Shown here: positions 52,930 to 61,366 of the stretch, in pieces
Position numbering within the stretch: the first letter of the stretch is position 1
How the letters are laid out: each line of letters opens with the position of its first letter
Source of the DNA: JALOLG01 sp963776935
GTDB lineage: Bacteria > Actinomycetota > Acidimicrobiia > Acidimicrobiales > Ilumatobacteraceae
Assembly: GCA_963776935.1 (NCBI GenBank)
Contig: CAVZOP010000008.1
Span: 186,001 to 250,000 of the forward strand
Direction: 5' to 3'
Length of the DNA: 64,000 nucleotides
Notes under the pieces: model-generated
Told to the model about the DNA's origin: nothing
The model's database searches: none
The model's input: only the letters and a program-made list of their open reading frames with translations
Made by a program: the position numbers and the translations under genes

Positions 52930-54168
52930 TCACGAGACCGACAGGCCGGCGGGCGAGGCGGCGATCCTGCCCGGTCGCAGTCTCGCGGCCAGGAGAAAGG
53001 CGGCGGCCGAGATCGCGGCCGTCAGCAACAGAACGACTTGGAGCAGTTCATATCGGCCGTCGAGCTGCCAGATCCACGCAGCAAGGAACGGCGACACCGC
53101 CTGGGCAAGGTAGACGGGAAGCATGAGCGCGCCCTGCAGAGCGCCGTACCCGGCCCGGCCGAGGTATTCCGGCGCGGCAGTCGCCTGCACGATCGTCTTG
53201 ATGCCCATGCCGGTTCCGAACGCGATCGCGAAGAGGATCACGAGCGGCGAGTGGGGTTCGAGCGTCATGAGGATGATCATTGCGAACACGGGGCAGAGCG
53301 TGCCGATCATTCCGGCGACGGTGAGGCTGATGAACCGTTCCATGGTCAACACCGCCACACGGCCAGCGAGTTGGGCGGGGCCGATGCAGGCGTAGGCGGC
53401 GACAGCTTCTGCCGTCGTGTAGCCGCTCTCGCGGAGCATGGGCACGAGGTTGAAGATCAGCGACGTGAACAGAAAGGCGTAGCTGACGAAGCTGAGTGCG
53501 AGCAGCCAGAACACAGGGTGTGCCAGCGCCGGCTTGATCGAGGTCGTCGCGGCTGACGCGCCAGGGGCACCCGCGGTGTGCGCCGTCTCGCGACCGCGGA
53601 GCAGCAGGTACGGGATACCGGCGGTGAAGGGCAGCTGAATGACGGCGAGGCAGATCAGTGCGTTCCGCCACCCGAACGAGCTGACTAGGAGTTGCGTCAG
53701 GGGCACGAAGACGGTGCTGGCCAAGCCTCCGAAGAGCGTGATGACGATGATCGCTCGGCGATAGTCGGAGCCGAGCATTCGCGCGACCACGGCGAACGCG
53801 GCGTCGTAGAGCAGCATCGCCGAGACGACACCGATGCCGACGCTGATGACGTAGAGATGCCAGAGCGCGCTCGCCTGAGCCCAAACGAGCAGCAGTGCGG
53901 CGCCGCAGAACGCGGCGCCGGTCATCAGCCACCGGCCACCGAATCGGTCGATCCACCGGCCCCGCACGTAGGAGCAGAGCCCAGTCGTGGCGAGCGCTAC
54001 CGAGAGGGCGCCGGCGATTTCCGTCTTGGTCCAACCGAACTCGTCGGACATCGGGTCCGTGAGCGACACGAACACGTAGTAGAAGCTGCCCCACGCAACG
54101 AGTTGTCCGACGCCGAGGGCCGATACGAGCCGATACGGGAACCGCTTCGGTACCGCGGCGGCATCCAC
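52930..54168 (-). CDS. MFS transporter in an arsenic-type cluster
   Basis: About 412 residues with twelve predicted helices: VSALGVGQLVAWGSFYYVFV, GALSVALATTGLCSYVRGRWIDRFGGRWLM (with motif A), LYVISVGIGVVSAMLLYDAAFAV, IIVITLFGGLASTVFVPLTQLL, WLLALSFVSYAFLFTSLIFNL and MIGTLCPVFAMIILMTL. GTG 54168 is chosen, 8 nt after the flavoprotein stop; the open frame extends to 54243 but that part overlaps the flavoprotein. Efflux of an arsenical is inferred from the neighbours only. Confidence 0.75.
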   Translation of the reverse strand: MDAAAVPKRFPYRLVSALGVGQLVAWGSFYYVFVSLTDPMSDEFGWTKTEIAGALSVALATTGLCSYVRGRWIDRFGGRWLMTGAAFCGAALLLVWAQASALWHLYVISVGIGVVSAMLLYDAAFAVVARMLGSDYRRAIIVITLFGGLASTVFVPLTQLLVSSFGWRNALICLAVIQLPFTAGIPYLLLRGRETAHTAGAPGASAATTSIKPALAHPVFWLLALSFVSYAFLFTSLIFNLVPMLRESGYTTAEAVAAYACIGPAQLAGRVAVLTMERFISLTVAGMIGTLCPVFAMIILMTLEPHSPLVILFAIAFGTGMGIKTIVQATAAPEYLGRAGYGALQGALMLPVYLAQAVSPFLAAWIWQLDGRYELLQVVLLLTAAISAAAFLLAARLRPGRIAASPAGLSVS

Positions 54169-54176
54169 GCGGGCAG

Positions 54177-55548
54177 CTACGTCTCGAGCTGGGCGACCGA
54201 TACGGGCTGCCGGCCGTCGGCGCTGCCGGCGCTCAGTGAGCAACTCCCCGAACCGCCAGCGGCATCTTCAGCGTCGGCGACGCCGGGGCCGTGGCAGACA
54301 CCGGTCTCCGGCAGAACCAGCTGTGTGTCACGCGCCGCCGCCCAATCGCCGGCCAGCGCGGCCACGACGGAGCGCACCTGCTCGTAGCCGGTGATCATGA
54401 GGAACGTCGGCGCCCGCCCGTAGCTCTTCATGCCGACGATGTAGACGCCTTGTTCGGGATGCTTGAGCTCGTCCTCGCCATGTGGCGGCACGGTGCCGCA
54501 GCTGTGTTCGTTGGGGTCGATCAGCGGGCCGAGCGCCGCGGCGATTCGAGCCAGGGATGCAGGTCGAGCCGAAGCTCCGACAGCGTCGCGAAATCGGGAC
54601 GGAATCCGGTGGCGACGATCACTTCATCGACGGCGATTGTCTCGGCACCGCGGTCGGTCTCGCCGGTCACTGCGACCGCGCTCGCCTCGACTCGGAAGGC
54701 GCGGACGCGAAATGGTGCGACGAGTTGGACGCCGCCACTGTCGACGGCGGCCCTCGCCCGCTCGCCGAGCGCGCCGCGGCTCGCCAGCTGATCGTCGGTG
54801 AGGCCACCGAATGTCCTGTCCGTCGGCGTCGACCGCATGGCCCAGAGGATCTCCGTCGTCGGTTCTTCCATGCGGAGGCGAGTCAGGCCGAGGATCGAAT
54901 CCATCGCGGAGTGTCCGGAGCCGACGACCATCACGCGGCGGCCCGCGAAGCGCTGCCGCTGCGTTCCGAACACGTCGGGGATGCCGTAACTGACGTGGGC
55001 CGCCGCCGCCCGCTCGCCGAGCGCGGGAACGCCGCTGGCGCCGGCCGGGCTCGGGGTGCTCCAGGTGCCCGACGCGTCGATGACGGCGCGCGCCAGATGC
55101 CGCTCTTCGCGACCGTCGGATCGGGTGGCCACGATCTCGAACGGCCGATCCTCGCGTCCTTTCGACGGCACACGGTCCATGTCCAACCGCGTCACCGAGA
55201 CCACACGAGCGTCACAGCGCAGATGCGGCGCGATCGCCGGATGCGACGCCAGCGGAAGAAGGTAGTGATCGATGAGTTCGCGTCCGGTCGGATCGCGATC
55301 GGGATCGGGCATCGACCACCCCGTGCCTTCGAGCAGTCGTCGCGCCGCGTCATCCACGACGTGTCGCCACGGCGAGAAGAACGTGACATGTCCCCATTCA
55401 GCCACCGCCGTCGCAGGCGTCGGGCCGCGCTCGAACACCACGAACGGCAGGCCGCGTGCGGCCAAGTGGGCGGCTGCCGCGAGGCCGACTGGGCCGGCCC
55501 CGATGACCGCGACGGGAAGCGCGTCAGTTGCGCGGGGGACGTGATCAT
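54177..55548 (-). CDS. Flavin-dependent NAD(P)-binding oxidoreductase (ArsO/ArsT-like), two frameshifts
   Basis: About 457 residues after repair. MITSPAQLT starts in one frame; LPVAVIGAGPVGLAAAAHLA (FAD motif) follows in another (break near 55523). VMVVGSGHSAMDSILGL is the second dinucleotide motif and VIVATGFRPDF the ATG motif. A second -1 shift near 54543 precedes ALGPLIDPNEHSCGTVPPHG and VYIVGMKSYGRAPTFLMITGYEQVRSV. The tail carries LPETGVCHGPG. Similar flavoproteins occur beside arsR in actinobacterial arsenic loci. The reaction (arsenite oxidation or reductase activity) is not established. Confidence 0.78.
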
Positions 55549-55585
55549 GACGTCGTGCCTCGCTGTGGTCGACCGACCATCGGGC

Positions 55586-55942
55586 TCAGACCTGACCTTC
55601 TGGCGAGGTGTTGCTGGCTGCGTTTGCCGGGACCAGGCACGAAGACACGCCTTGGCAGCAGTTCTCCCGGAGGTACTCCATCAAGGCGTCCATGCACTCG
55701 AAGTTCACGCTGTAGATCAGCGACCGGCCGTCGCGACGTTGCCGCACCATCTCGGCGGCCTGCATGTGGGCCAGATGAAACGACAACGACGAGGCGGGCA
55801 TGTCGAGATGATCGGCGATCGCTCCGGCGCTCAACCCGTCGTCGCCGGCTTGCACCAGGAGACGATGCACCTGTAGGCGCGAGTCGTGGGCCAAGGCGCT
55901 CAACGCCGCCACCGCCCAATCCCGACACTCACGATCATCCAT
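55586..55942 (-). CDS. arsR: ArsR-family arsenic-responsive repressor
   Basis: A 118-residue winged-helix regulator: AVAALSALAHDSRLQVHRLLVQAG, LSAGAIADHLDMPASSLSFHLAHMQAAEMVRQRRDGRSLIYSVNFECMDALMEYLRENCC, then QGVSSC. The C-terminal ENCCQG..SC Cys cluster is the sort of As(III)-binding site seen in actinobacterial and proteobacterial ArsR variants. ATG 55942 has AGAAGGG upstream; ATG 55972 is less likely. A perfect 10-bp inverted repeat overlaps its promoter, indicating autoregulation. It is followed by the flavoprotein and MFS genes on the same strand. Confidence 0.88.
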   Translation of the reverse strand: MDDRECRDWAVAALSALAHDSRLQVHRLLVQAGDDGLSAGAIADHLDMPASSLSFHLAHMQAAEMVRQRRDGRSLIYSVNFECMDALMEYLRENCCQGVSSCLVPANAASNTSPEGQV

Positions 55943-55972
55943 GATTCGACCCTTCTGGAATTGTCGAATCAT
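55941..55972 (-). promoter_or_regulatory. ArsR operator and -10 box
   Basis: Perfect inverted repeat ATGATTCGAC-N12-GTCGAATCAT. The minus-strand -10 box TATGAT (55973-55968) lies within the right arm, and the left arm touches the arsR start codon. Confidence 0.8.
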
Positions 55973-56020
55973 ACCACATCGGCCGGTCCGTCCGAAACCG
56001 CATTCGACCTAGACAGCTAA

Positions 56021-56038
56021 ATCATATGATGATAACGT
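56021..56038 (+). promoter_or_regulatory. Sugar-regulon operator and -10 box of galM
   Basis: Perfect palindrome ATCATATGAT (56021-56030) followed by TAACGT (56033-56038). The same ATCATRTGAT box occurs twice upstream of the ABC transporter operon. Confidence 0.65.
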
Positions 56039-56097
56039 AGTCAGTCCAAGGAACCCCAGGTAGTGGGCGTTCCCACGTACATTGGGAGGGGGTCCCC

Positions 56098-57312
56098 ATG
56101 CACGGAGTGCGCTTGCGTCGCGGGGTCGTCGGTTTGGTCGCGGTACTGGGGATGATGGGGGTGGTTGCCGGCTCCATCACCAGCGTGTCGGCCGCATCCA
56201 GCCGGCACAAGAATCCCAGCATCACCAAGGAAGCGTTCGGCACCGTCGACAACCCCGCCAGCCCGTCGAACGGGCTCGCCGTCGACCTGTACACCCTCGA
56301 CAACGGCCGCGGGATGGAAGTCAAGATCATCACCTACGGCGGCATCATCCAGTCGATCAAGGTGCCCGACCGGCGCGGCAGGACCGCCAACGTGACGCTC
56401 GGGTTCAACAACCTCGATCAATACGTGAACGAGAACCCGTACTTCGGCAACATCACCGGCCGCTACGCGAACCGCATCGCACTGGGTCAGTTCACGCTCG
56501 ACGGCGTCACCTACCAACTGGCGACCAACAACGATCCCAACCACCTGCACGGCGGCGACTTCGGGTTCGACAAGCGGGTGTGGGCGGCGGAGGAGATCCA
56601 TGACGATCGCAACGTCGGACTCCGCCTGACCTACACCAGCCCCGACGGCGAGGAGAACTACCCGGGCACGCTGGCGGTCGAGGTGGTGTACCTCCTCACC
56701 CCGAAGAACGAGATCCGGATGGAGTACCGCGCGGAACTGCTCGACGACAAGGCCACCGTCGTCAACCTCACCAATCACGCCTACTTCAACCTGGCCGGCG
56801 AGGGCAACGGCGACATCTATGACCACAAGCTGATGATCAACGCCGACAACTACACCCCAGTGGATCCCACCCTGATCCCGACCGGGGCCATCGACCCCGT
56901 GGACGGAACGCCGATGGACTTCCGCCGTGCCCAGGCGATCGGCGACCGGATTCACGACGGCACGTTCGAGCAACTCGTCATCGGCCGCGGCTACGACCAC
57001 AACTGGGTGCTCAACCGCGAGGTGGGTGACGGCAAGTTGGTGTTGGCCGCCCGCGCCGTGGATCCCGACAGCGGCCGCAGCCTCGACGTCCTGACGACCG
57101 AACCCGGCATCCAGTTCTACGCCGGCAACTTCCTCGACGGCACGTTGATCGGCACGAGCGGCCAGATGTACCGGCAGAGCTACGGCTTCGCCCTCGAGAC
57201 CCAGCACTACCCCGACTCTCCCAACCACGACAACTTCCCGTCGACCGTGCTGCGACCGGGAGAGGTCTACGAGACCACCACGATCTACAAGTTCGGCGTG
57301 CGCCACGGCTGA
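56098..57312 (+). CDS. galM: Secreted aldose 1-epimerase
   Basis: A 404-residue mutarotase. A signal peptide (GVVGLVAVLGMMGVVAGSIT, about 9-28, cleavage near SAAS) precedes the galactose mutarotase domain: EVKIITYGGIIQSIKVPDRRG, YFGNITGRYANRIALGQF, PNHLHGGDFGFDKRVW (His), NLTNHAYFNLAG, GYDHNWVL, and FALETQHYPDSPNH with the catalytic Glu. GGGAGGGGG precedes the ATG. Being exported, it would interconvert sugar anomers before uptake by the nearby ABC transporter. An ATCATATGAT palindrome in its promoter links it to that transporter. Confidence 0.92.
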   Translation: MHGVRLRRGVVGLVAVLGMMGVVAGSITSVSAASSRHKNPSITKEAFGTVDNPASPSNGLAVDLYTLDNGRGMEVKIITYGGIIQSIKVPDRRGRTANVTLGFNNLDQYVNENPYFGNITGRYANRIALGQFTLDGVTYQLATNNDPNHLHGGDFGFDKRVWAAEEIHDDRNVGLRLTYTSPDGEENYPGTLAVEVVYLLTPKNEIRMEYRAELLDDKATVVNLTNHAYFNLAGEGNGDIYDHKLMINADNYTPVDPTLIPTGAIDPVDGTPMDFRRAQAIGDRIHDGTFEQLVIGRGYDHNWVLNREVGDGKLVLAARAVDPDSGRSLDVLTTEPGIQFYAGNFLDGTLIGTSGQMYRQSYGFALETQHYPDSPNHDNFPSTVLRPGEVYETTTIYKFGVRHG

Positions 57313-57376
57313 TCGCACCGTTGATCGCACCGTTGATCGCACGGTCGATCGCACGGTTGATCGCACGGCTGATCGC
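57305..57376 (+). repeat. Six 12-bp tandem repeats at the galM 3' end
   Basis: Units of the form ACGGTTGATCGC repeated six times with small variations. The galM stop codon is in the first unit. Not a CRISPR: there are no spacers. Confidence 0.92.
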
Positions 57377-57483
57377 ACGGTGGCGCGGCGCAGTTGACGC
57401 CGGGGGCGACGGGTGGGTCGCCCCCGGCAGCGCCGACGATGCGCCTCAGGAGGTTGCGTGCAGGCTGGACCGCGATGGGTCGG

Positions 57484-58203
57484 TCACGGGCGTGCCGCCC
57501 TTCGCCGGTCCTCGGCGACGACCCGCCGCCACCCGAGGTCGACGAGCGAGCGCATCGCCGCTTCGGACGCGTCGGGATCCTGGGCACGGATCGCCGTCAC
57601 CACCGCCGTTCGGAGCAACGCCTCGTTGCCGTCGGCGTCGGGCCGTGGCGGTTCGCCGGCGGCCTCCAGGGCGACGCGGATCATCGCCCCGACGTGCGAC
57701 AAGAGCGAGTTCTGCGCCGCCTCGACCACCGCGTCGTGGAAGTCGAGCTCGGCCGCGCGAAACGCGAGCGGCTCGGCCGATGCCGCCTCGATCCGGCGCT
57801 GGTTGGCATCGATCTCGGAGAGCTGGGCGTCCGTTCGGCGTTCGGCGGCGAGCCGCGCCGCCGTGGTCTCGATCGTCGCCCGGATCTCGTACAGCTCGCG
57901 TAGGTCCTCGCCACGCTCCATGTCGGCGAACTGCCACGCGACGACGTCGGCGTCGAGCAGGTTCCACGAGCGGCGGGGCCGGACGCGGGTACCGGTGCGG
58001 GGCTTGACTTCGACCAGACCCTTGGCCTGCAGAACCTTGATCGCCTCGCGGACGACGGTGCGGCTCACGCCGAGCTCGGCCGCCAGCTCATCTTCGTTGG
58101 GCAGTGGTGCACCGCTGGGCCACGCACCCGCGACGATCCGCAGGCCGAGATCGCTCACGACCCGGCCGTGCAGACCGCGCCGCGGGTAGCCGAGCCCGTT
58201 CAC
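57484..58203 (-). CDS. GntR-family (FadR/FCD) regulator, DgoR-like
   Basis: A 239-residue repressor. The winged helix RGLHGRVVSDLGLRIVAGAW, PLPNEDELAAELGVSRTVVREAIKVLQAKGLVEVKPRTGTRVRPR (about 8-78) is followed by the FCD effector domain starting SWNLLDADVVAWQF, with RATIETTAARLAAERR and DFHDAVVEAAQN. The TRVRP.RSWNLLDxDV junction is close to DgoR of galactonate operons. It is a good candidate to bind the ATCATRTGAT boxes, since FCD-type GntR proteins recognise short TNG/CNA palindromes, but the LacI protein nearby is the alternative. Confidence 0.85.
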   Translation of the reverse strand: MNGLGYPRRGLHGRVVSDLGLRIVAGAWPSGAPLPNEDELAAELGVSRTVVREAIKVLQAKGLVEVKPRTGTRVRPRRSWNLLDADVVAWQFADMERGEDLRELYEIRATIETTAARLAAERRTDAQLSEIDANQRRIEAASAEPLAFRAAELDFHDAVVEAAQNSLLSHVGAMIRVALEAAGEPPRPDADGNEALLRTAVVTAIRAQDPDASEAAMRSLVDLGWRRVVAEDRRRAARP

Positions 58204-58275
58204 GTCGTCCCACCATTCAGCATCCGGCCGGAGGATACGCGGGGCGACGACGATGGGCCATCGAGTCGGCGATTC

Positions 58276-59052
58276 TCATGTCGTCGCCGGGTCGTCGAGA
58301 CTGCTGCCGCGCTGGCGGTATTCCGACGCGACGAGCTCGGTGAGCTCCTGCACCGAGGTGTCGCCGACGGCACGGTCGTACGTGATGCGTCCGTGCTGCA
58401 GGAGGTTGACGCGATCGCACACGTCGACGATCTGGGCGTAGTTGTGGGCGATCATGATCACCGAGACGTCGCCTCGCCGCTTGAGCTCGCGGATGAGGTC
58501 GAGGATGACGATGCTCTCCTTGGCTCCCATCGCCGCCAGCGGTTCGTCGAGCAGGACCACCTTGGCGTCGGAGAACACCGCCCTCGCGACGGCGATGGCC
58601 TGGCGCTGCCCGCCGGACAGCAGTGCGACGTCGGTGTCGATCGACGGGATCTTGATCGCCATCTCGGACAGGCGGGCGCGTGCTAGTTCGCGCATCGCCC
58701 GCTTGTCGAGAAACGGTGTTCGGCCAATGGTGAGCTCGCGCTTGAGGCTCATGTTGAGGAACACGGGGAGGTCGTTGATCAGTGCCAGATCCTGGTACAC
58801 GGTCTCGATCCCGCGTTGGCGGGCGTCGCTCACCGAGCGCAGCGTCACCGGTTCCCCGTCGAGGAAGAGCTGACCGGCATCGGGCTGATGGAAGCCGGTG
58901 AGGATCTTGATGAGGGTCGACTTGCCGGCGCCGTTGTCGCCGATCAGACCGAGGATCTCGCCACGACCGAGGCGGATCGAGACGTCGCGCAGCGCGACCA
59001 CCGGACCGAAGTGCTTCGCCACTCCTTCGGCCCGGATGACGTCGTCGGTCAT
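58276..59052 (-). CDS. Sugar ABC transporter ATP-binding protein
   Basis: A 258-residue single-domain ATPase. Walker A is LGLIGDNGAGKSTLIKIL, the Q-loop TVYQDLALINDLPVF, the signature LSGGQRQAIAVARAVFSDAKVVLLDEPLAAMGAKES (with Walker B) and the switch His VIMIAHNYAQI. RbsA/XylG proteins of this class usually have two fused domains; this is one, as in FrcA-type systems. It overlaps the permease stop by ATGA. Energises uptake of a pentose or hexose. Confidence 0.92.
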   Translation of the reverse strand: MTDDVIRAEGVAKHFGPVVALRDVSIRLGRGEILGLIGDNGAGKSTLIKILTGFHQPDAGQLFLDGEPVTLRSVSDARQRGIETVYQDLALINDLPVFLNMSLKRELTIGRTPFLDKRAMRELARARLSEMAIKIPSIDTDVALLSGGQRQAIAVARAVFSDAKVVLLDEPLAAMGAKESIVILDLIRELKRRGDVSVIMIAHNYAQIVDVCDRVNLLQHGRITYDRAVGDTSVQELTELVASEYRQRGSSLDDPATT

Positions 59053-60083
59053 GTGAACTTCCTCATCCGGATGCGGAGGCGGTTGGCCGCCGCGTTGAGG
59101 AACATCGAGGCGATGATCGCGATGCCGAGGATCATGTTGAACGTGGCCGCGTTGATGCCCTTGATCGTGAGGCCATCGCGGAGCACACCGAGCACGAGTG
59201 CACCGAGGAAGGCGCCGACCACTGTGCCGGATCCGCCGGCCAGCGCGGTCCCACCGATGACCGCCGCCGCGACCCCCAAGAACATCAGTTGCGATCCACC
59301 CGCGAGCGGCTCCATCGACGTCACCCTGATCGCCTCGCTGATGCCCATGAACCCCGCCAGCATCGCGGCCAGGATGAAGTTGCCGACCTTGATGCGTTTG
59401 GTCTGGATGCCGGCTTCGCGGGCGCCGACGGGGTTCCCGCCCGTTGCGACGGTGTAGATCCCCCATCGTGTGTTCACCAGGACAACGTGCACGACAACCA
59501 TGATCCCGATCGCCCAGATGAAACCGGAGAACCGGGCGCCGCCGAGGATGTCGGCGATGCCGCCTTCGGGCGCCGGTTTCGGGAAGGCATCGGAGATCGT
59601 GAGCGTGAAGCCGTTCAGGAAGAACAGCATGCCCAGCGTGGTGATGAACGACGGAACCCCGCTGGCGACGGTCATGATGCCGTTCAGGAGGCCCACGAAA
59701 CCGGCGCCGAGCAGGGCGATCACGACGGCGACCAGAAGGGGCAGCCCGGCCTCGGTGCAGAAGTACATGAGGAACGGCGTCATCGCGTAGATGTGCCCGA
59801 GTGAGAGATCGATCTCGCCCGAGATGAGCAGCATCGCCTCGGCGATGGCGAGGACCGCGACCGATGCGCTGTACTGGGCGATCACGCGCATGTTGTCGAC
59901 GCCCATGAACGCCGGCGTCGACACTGCGAAGTACACGAACAACACCACCGCGACGAAGGCGATGCTCGCCTCGCGCCGCCGGGCGATCAGGTCGCTCGCG
60001 CGGTAGGCGAACGACTTGACCGGTCCCGGCGGCGACTCCACGGGGGACCCGTTGACGTCTCCTTGCTCGATGGTCTCCGTCAT
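59049..60083 (-). CDS. Sugar ABC transporter permease (BPD_transp_2)
   Basis: A 344-residue inner-membrane protein with eight to ten helices: ASIAFVAVVLFVYFAVSTPAF, SVAVLAIAEAMLLISGEIDLSLGHIYAM, LLVAVVIALLGAGFVGLLNG, SFITTLGMLFFLNGFTLTI, LAAMLAGFMGISEAIRV and VIGGTALAGGSGTVVGAFLGALVLGVLRDGL. GEIDLSLG and GGTALAGGxG are hallmark loops of RbsC/XylH/FrcB permeases. It lies between the binding protein (15-bp gap) and the ATPase (overlap). Confidence 0.93.
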   Translation of the reverse strand: MTETIEQGDVNGSPVESPPGPVKSFAYRASDLIARRREASIAFVAVVLFVYFAVSTPAFMGVDNMRVIAQYSASVAVLAIAEAMLLISGEIDLSLGHIYAMTPFLMYFCTEAGLPLLVAVVIALLGAGFVGLLNGIMTVASGVPSFITTLGMLFFLNGFTLTISDAFPKPAPEGGIADILGGARFSGFIWAIGIMVVVHVVLVNTRWGIYTVATGGNPVGAREAGIQTKRIKVGNFILAAMLAGFMGISEAIRVTSMEPLAGGSQLMFLGVAAAVIGGTALAGGSGTVVGAFLGALVLGVLRDGLTIKGINAATFNMILGIAIIASMFLNAAANRLRIRMRKFT

Positions 60084-60098
60084 CTCGCGGCTGGCCGC

Positions 60099-61172
60099 TC
60101 AGCCGGCCGGCTCGACGATCTTCTGCTCCTCGGCGTCGCCTTCGAAGCGGCTCGACGTGTCGAGGAACAGCTTCGCCGATGTCGGATCGAGGAACACCAA
60201 CCCGGTGTTGGTCTCCGGCGGGAGCACGACGCCGCCCGACAGCTTGGACAGGTACAGGTACTGCACCGGGAGGAAGCCTTGGAGATACGGCTGTTGGTCG
60301 ATGGTGAAGTCGAGCACGCCTTCGGACACCAACTCGACCGTGGTCGGCAACAGGTCGTACCCGCCGCAGCCCTTGAGCCCGGCCGCCCGGGCGTCGTGGG
60401 TCTGGACGACCTGCCCGACGCCCTGCGTGCTGCCGGCGTCGACGGCGAACATCCCTGCCACGCCGGTGTTGCCGAGGTAGTACGCCTCGATCGTGCTGAG
60501 CTCCTCCTCGAGCGTGGCTCCCGTGGCGATGTCTTCGACGTTGATCGCCGCGCCGGACTCCTCGATGGCGGCGATCGCACCGTCGATGCGAGGTTGGATG
60601 TTGAGCTGGCCGGGCGTGGCGATGAACAACGCGACGTCACCCTCACCGACGAGCTCGACGATCCGCTTGCCCATCTCGAAGCCCGATCCGTAGAGGTCCT
60701 GACCGATGTAGGAGAGGCGGGCGTTGGGCGCGTCGGCGTTGTAGGAGACGACCGGGATCCCGGCCGCCAGGGCGCGCTCGATCGGATCGTTGAACGCCTC
60801 GAGGTCGACGATCGCCACCGCGATCCCGTCGGCGTTGGCGGCGATCGCGGCTTCGAAGGCGTTGACCATCTCGGCGTTGTCGGCCCGCTCGGATCCGGTC
60901 CACTGGAACTCCGTGCCGAGCAGGGCCGACGCGTCCTCGATGCCGTACTGGGTCGGGACGAAGAACGGGTTCGTCGTCACGTGGTTGATGAAGACGAAGT
61001 TCCACTCCGGAGTGGTCGGGAAGTTTCCACCGACACCGCCCCCGCCACCCTCGTCGTCGGCCGAGTCGTCGTCGTCACCGCCGCAGCTCACCAGGAGGCC
61101 CGCCGCGGCGGTGATCCCCAAGGTTCGCAGGACCTCGCGCCGCGAGTGCAAAGGACGGTGCAGCTCCATCAT
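60099..61172 (-). CDS. Sugar ABC transporter substrate-binding lipoprotein (Tat-type signal)
   Basis: A 357-residue periplasmic-binding-protein-fold lipoprotein. The N-terminus SRREVLRTLGITAAAGLLVSC has a twin-arginine motif and a lipobox (LVSC), then an Asp/Gly-rich linker. Family features of the RbsB/XylF type follow: NPFFVPTQYGIEDA, NADGIAVAIVDLEAFNDPIERALAAGIPVVSYNADAP, SYIGQDLYGSGFEMGKRIVEL, GVAGMFAVDAGSTQGVGQVVQTH and FTIDQQPYLQGFLPVQYLYL. GAAGGGGG precedes the ATG. The two ATCATGTGAT boxes flank its -10. Likely sugar: pentose or hexose, unproven. Confidence 0.93.
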   Translation of the reverse strand: MMELHRPLHSRREVLRTLGITAAAGLLVSCGGDDDDSADDEGGGGGVGGNFPTTPEWNFVFINHVTTNPFFVPTQYGIEDASALLGTEFQWTGSERADNAEMVNAFEAAIAANADGIAVAIVDLEAFNDPIERALAAGIPVVSYNADAPNARLSYIGQDLYGSGFEMGKRIVELVGEGDVALFIATPGQLNIQPRIDGAIAAIEESGAAINVEDIATGATLEEELSTIEAYYLGNTGVAGMFAVDAGSTQGVGQVVQTHDARAAGLKGCGGYDLLPTTVELVSEGVLDFTIDQQPYLQGFLPVQYLYLSKLSGGVVLPPETNTGLVFLDPTSAKLFLDTSSRFEGDAEEQKIVEPAG

Positions 61173-61202
61173 GTCCCCCTTCGACCCGGTCCCGGTGGAC
61201 CG

Positions 61203-61244
61203 CAATCATGTGATGATTCCCTGAGTCTAAACATCACATGATTG
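61203..61244 (-). promoter_or_regulatory. Paired operators of the sugar ABC operon
   Basis: CAATCATGTGAT (61203-61214) and its inverse ATCACATGATTG (61233-61244), separated by 18 bp. The minus-strand -10 box TAGACT (61229-61224) lies between them, so a bound regulator would occlude the promoter. Confidence 0.72.
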
Positions 61245-61300
61245 TGTGGCAAGGGCGCCGTCTGCGAACAGGGACGAACCGCACTTCGGCGGCATGAAAT

Positions 61301-61359
61301 CGTATGCGGACAATCCAATTTCGTCAACCGTATGCGGACCCGTTTCAACGCGGTAATGT
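61301..61359 (+). promoter_or_regulatory. lacI promoter with direct repeats
   Basis: CGTATGCGGAC occurs at 61301-61311 and 61329-61339, 28 bp apart, upstream of the -10 box TAATGT (61354-61359), which ends 7 nt before GTG 61367. Confidence 0.6.
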
Positions 61360-61366
61360 CGCCCGC

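Noticed and set aside
57305..57376. CRISPR array
   Set aside because: Contiguous 12-bp tandem units with no spacers and no cas genes.
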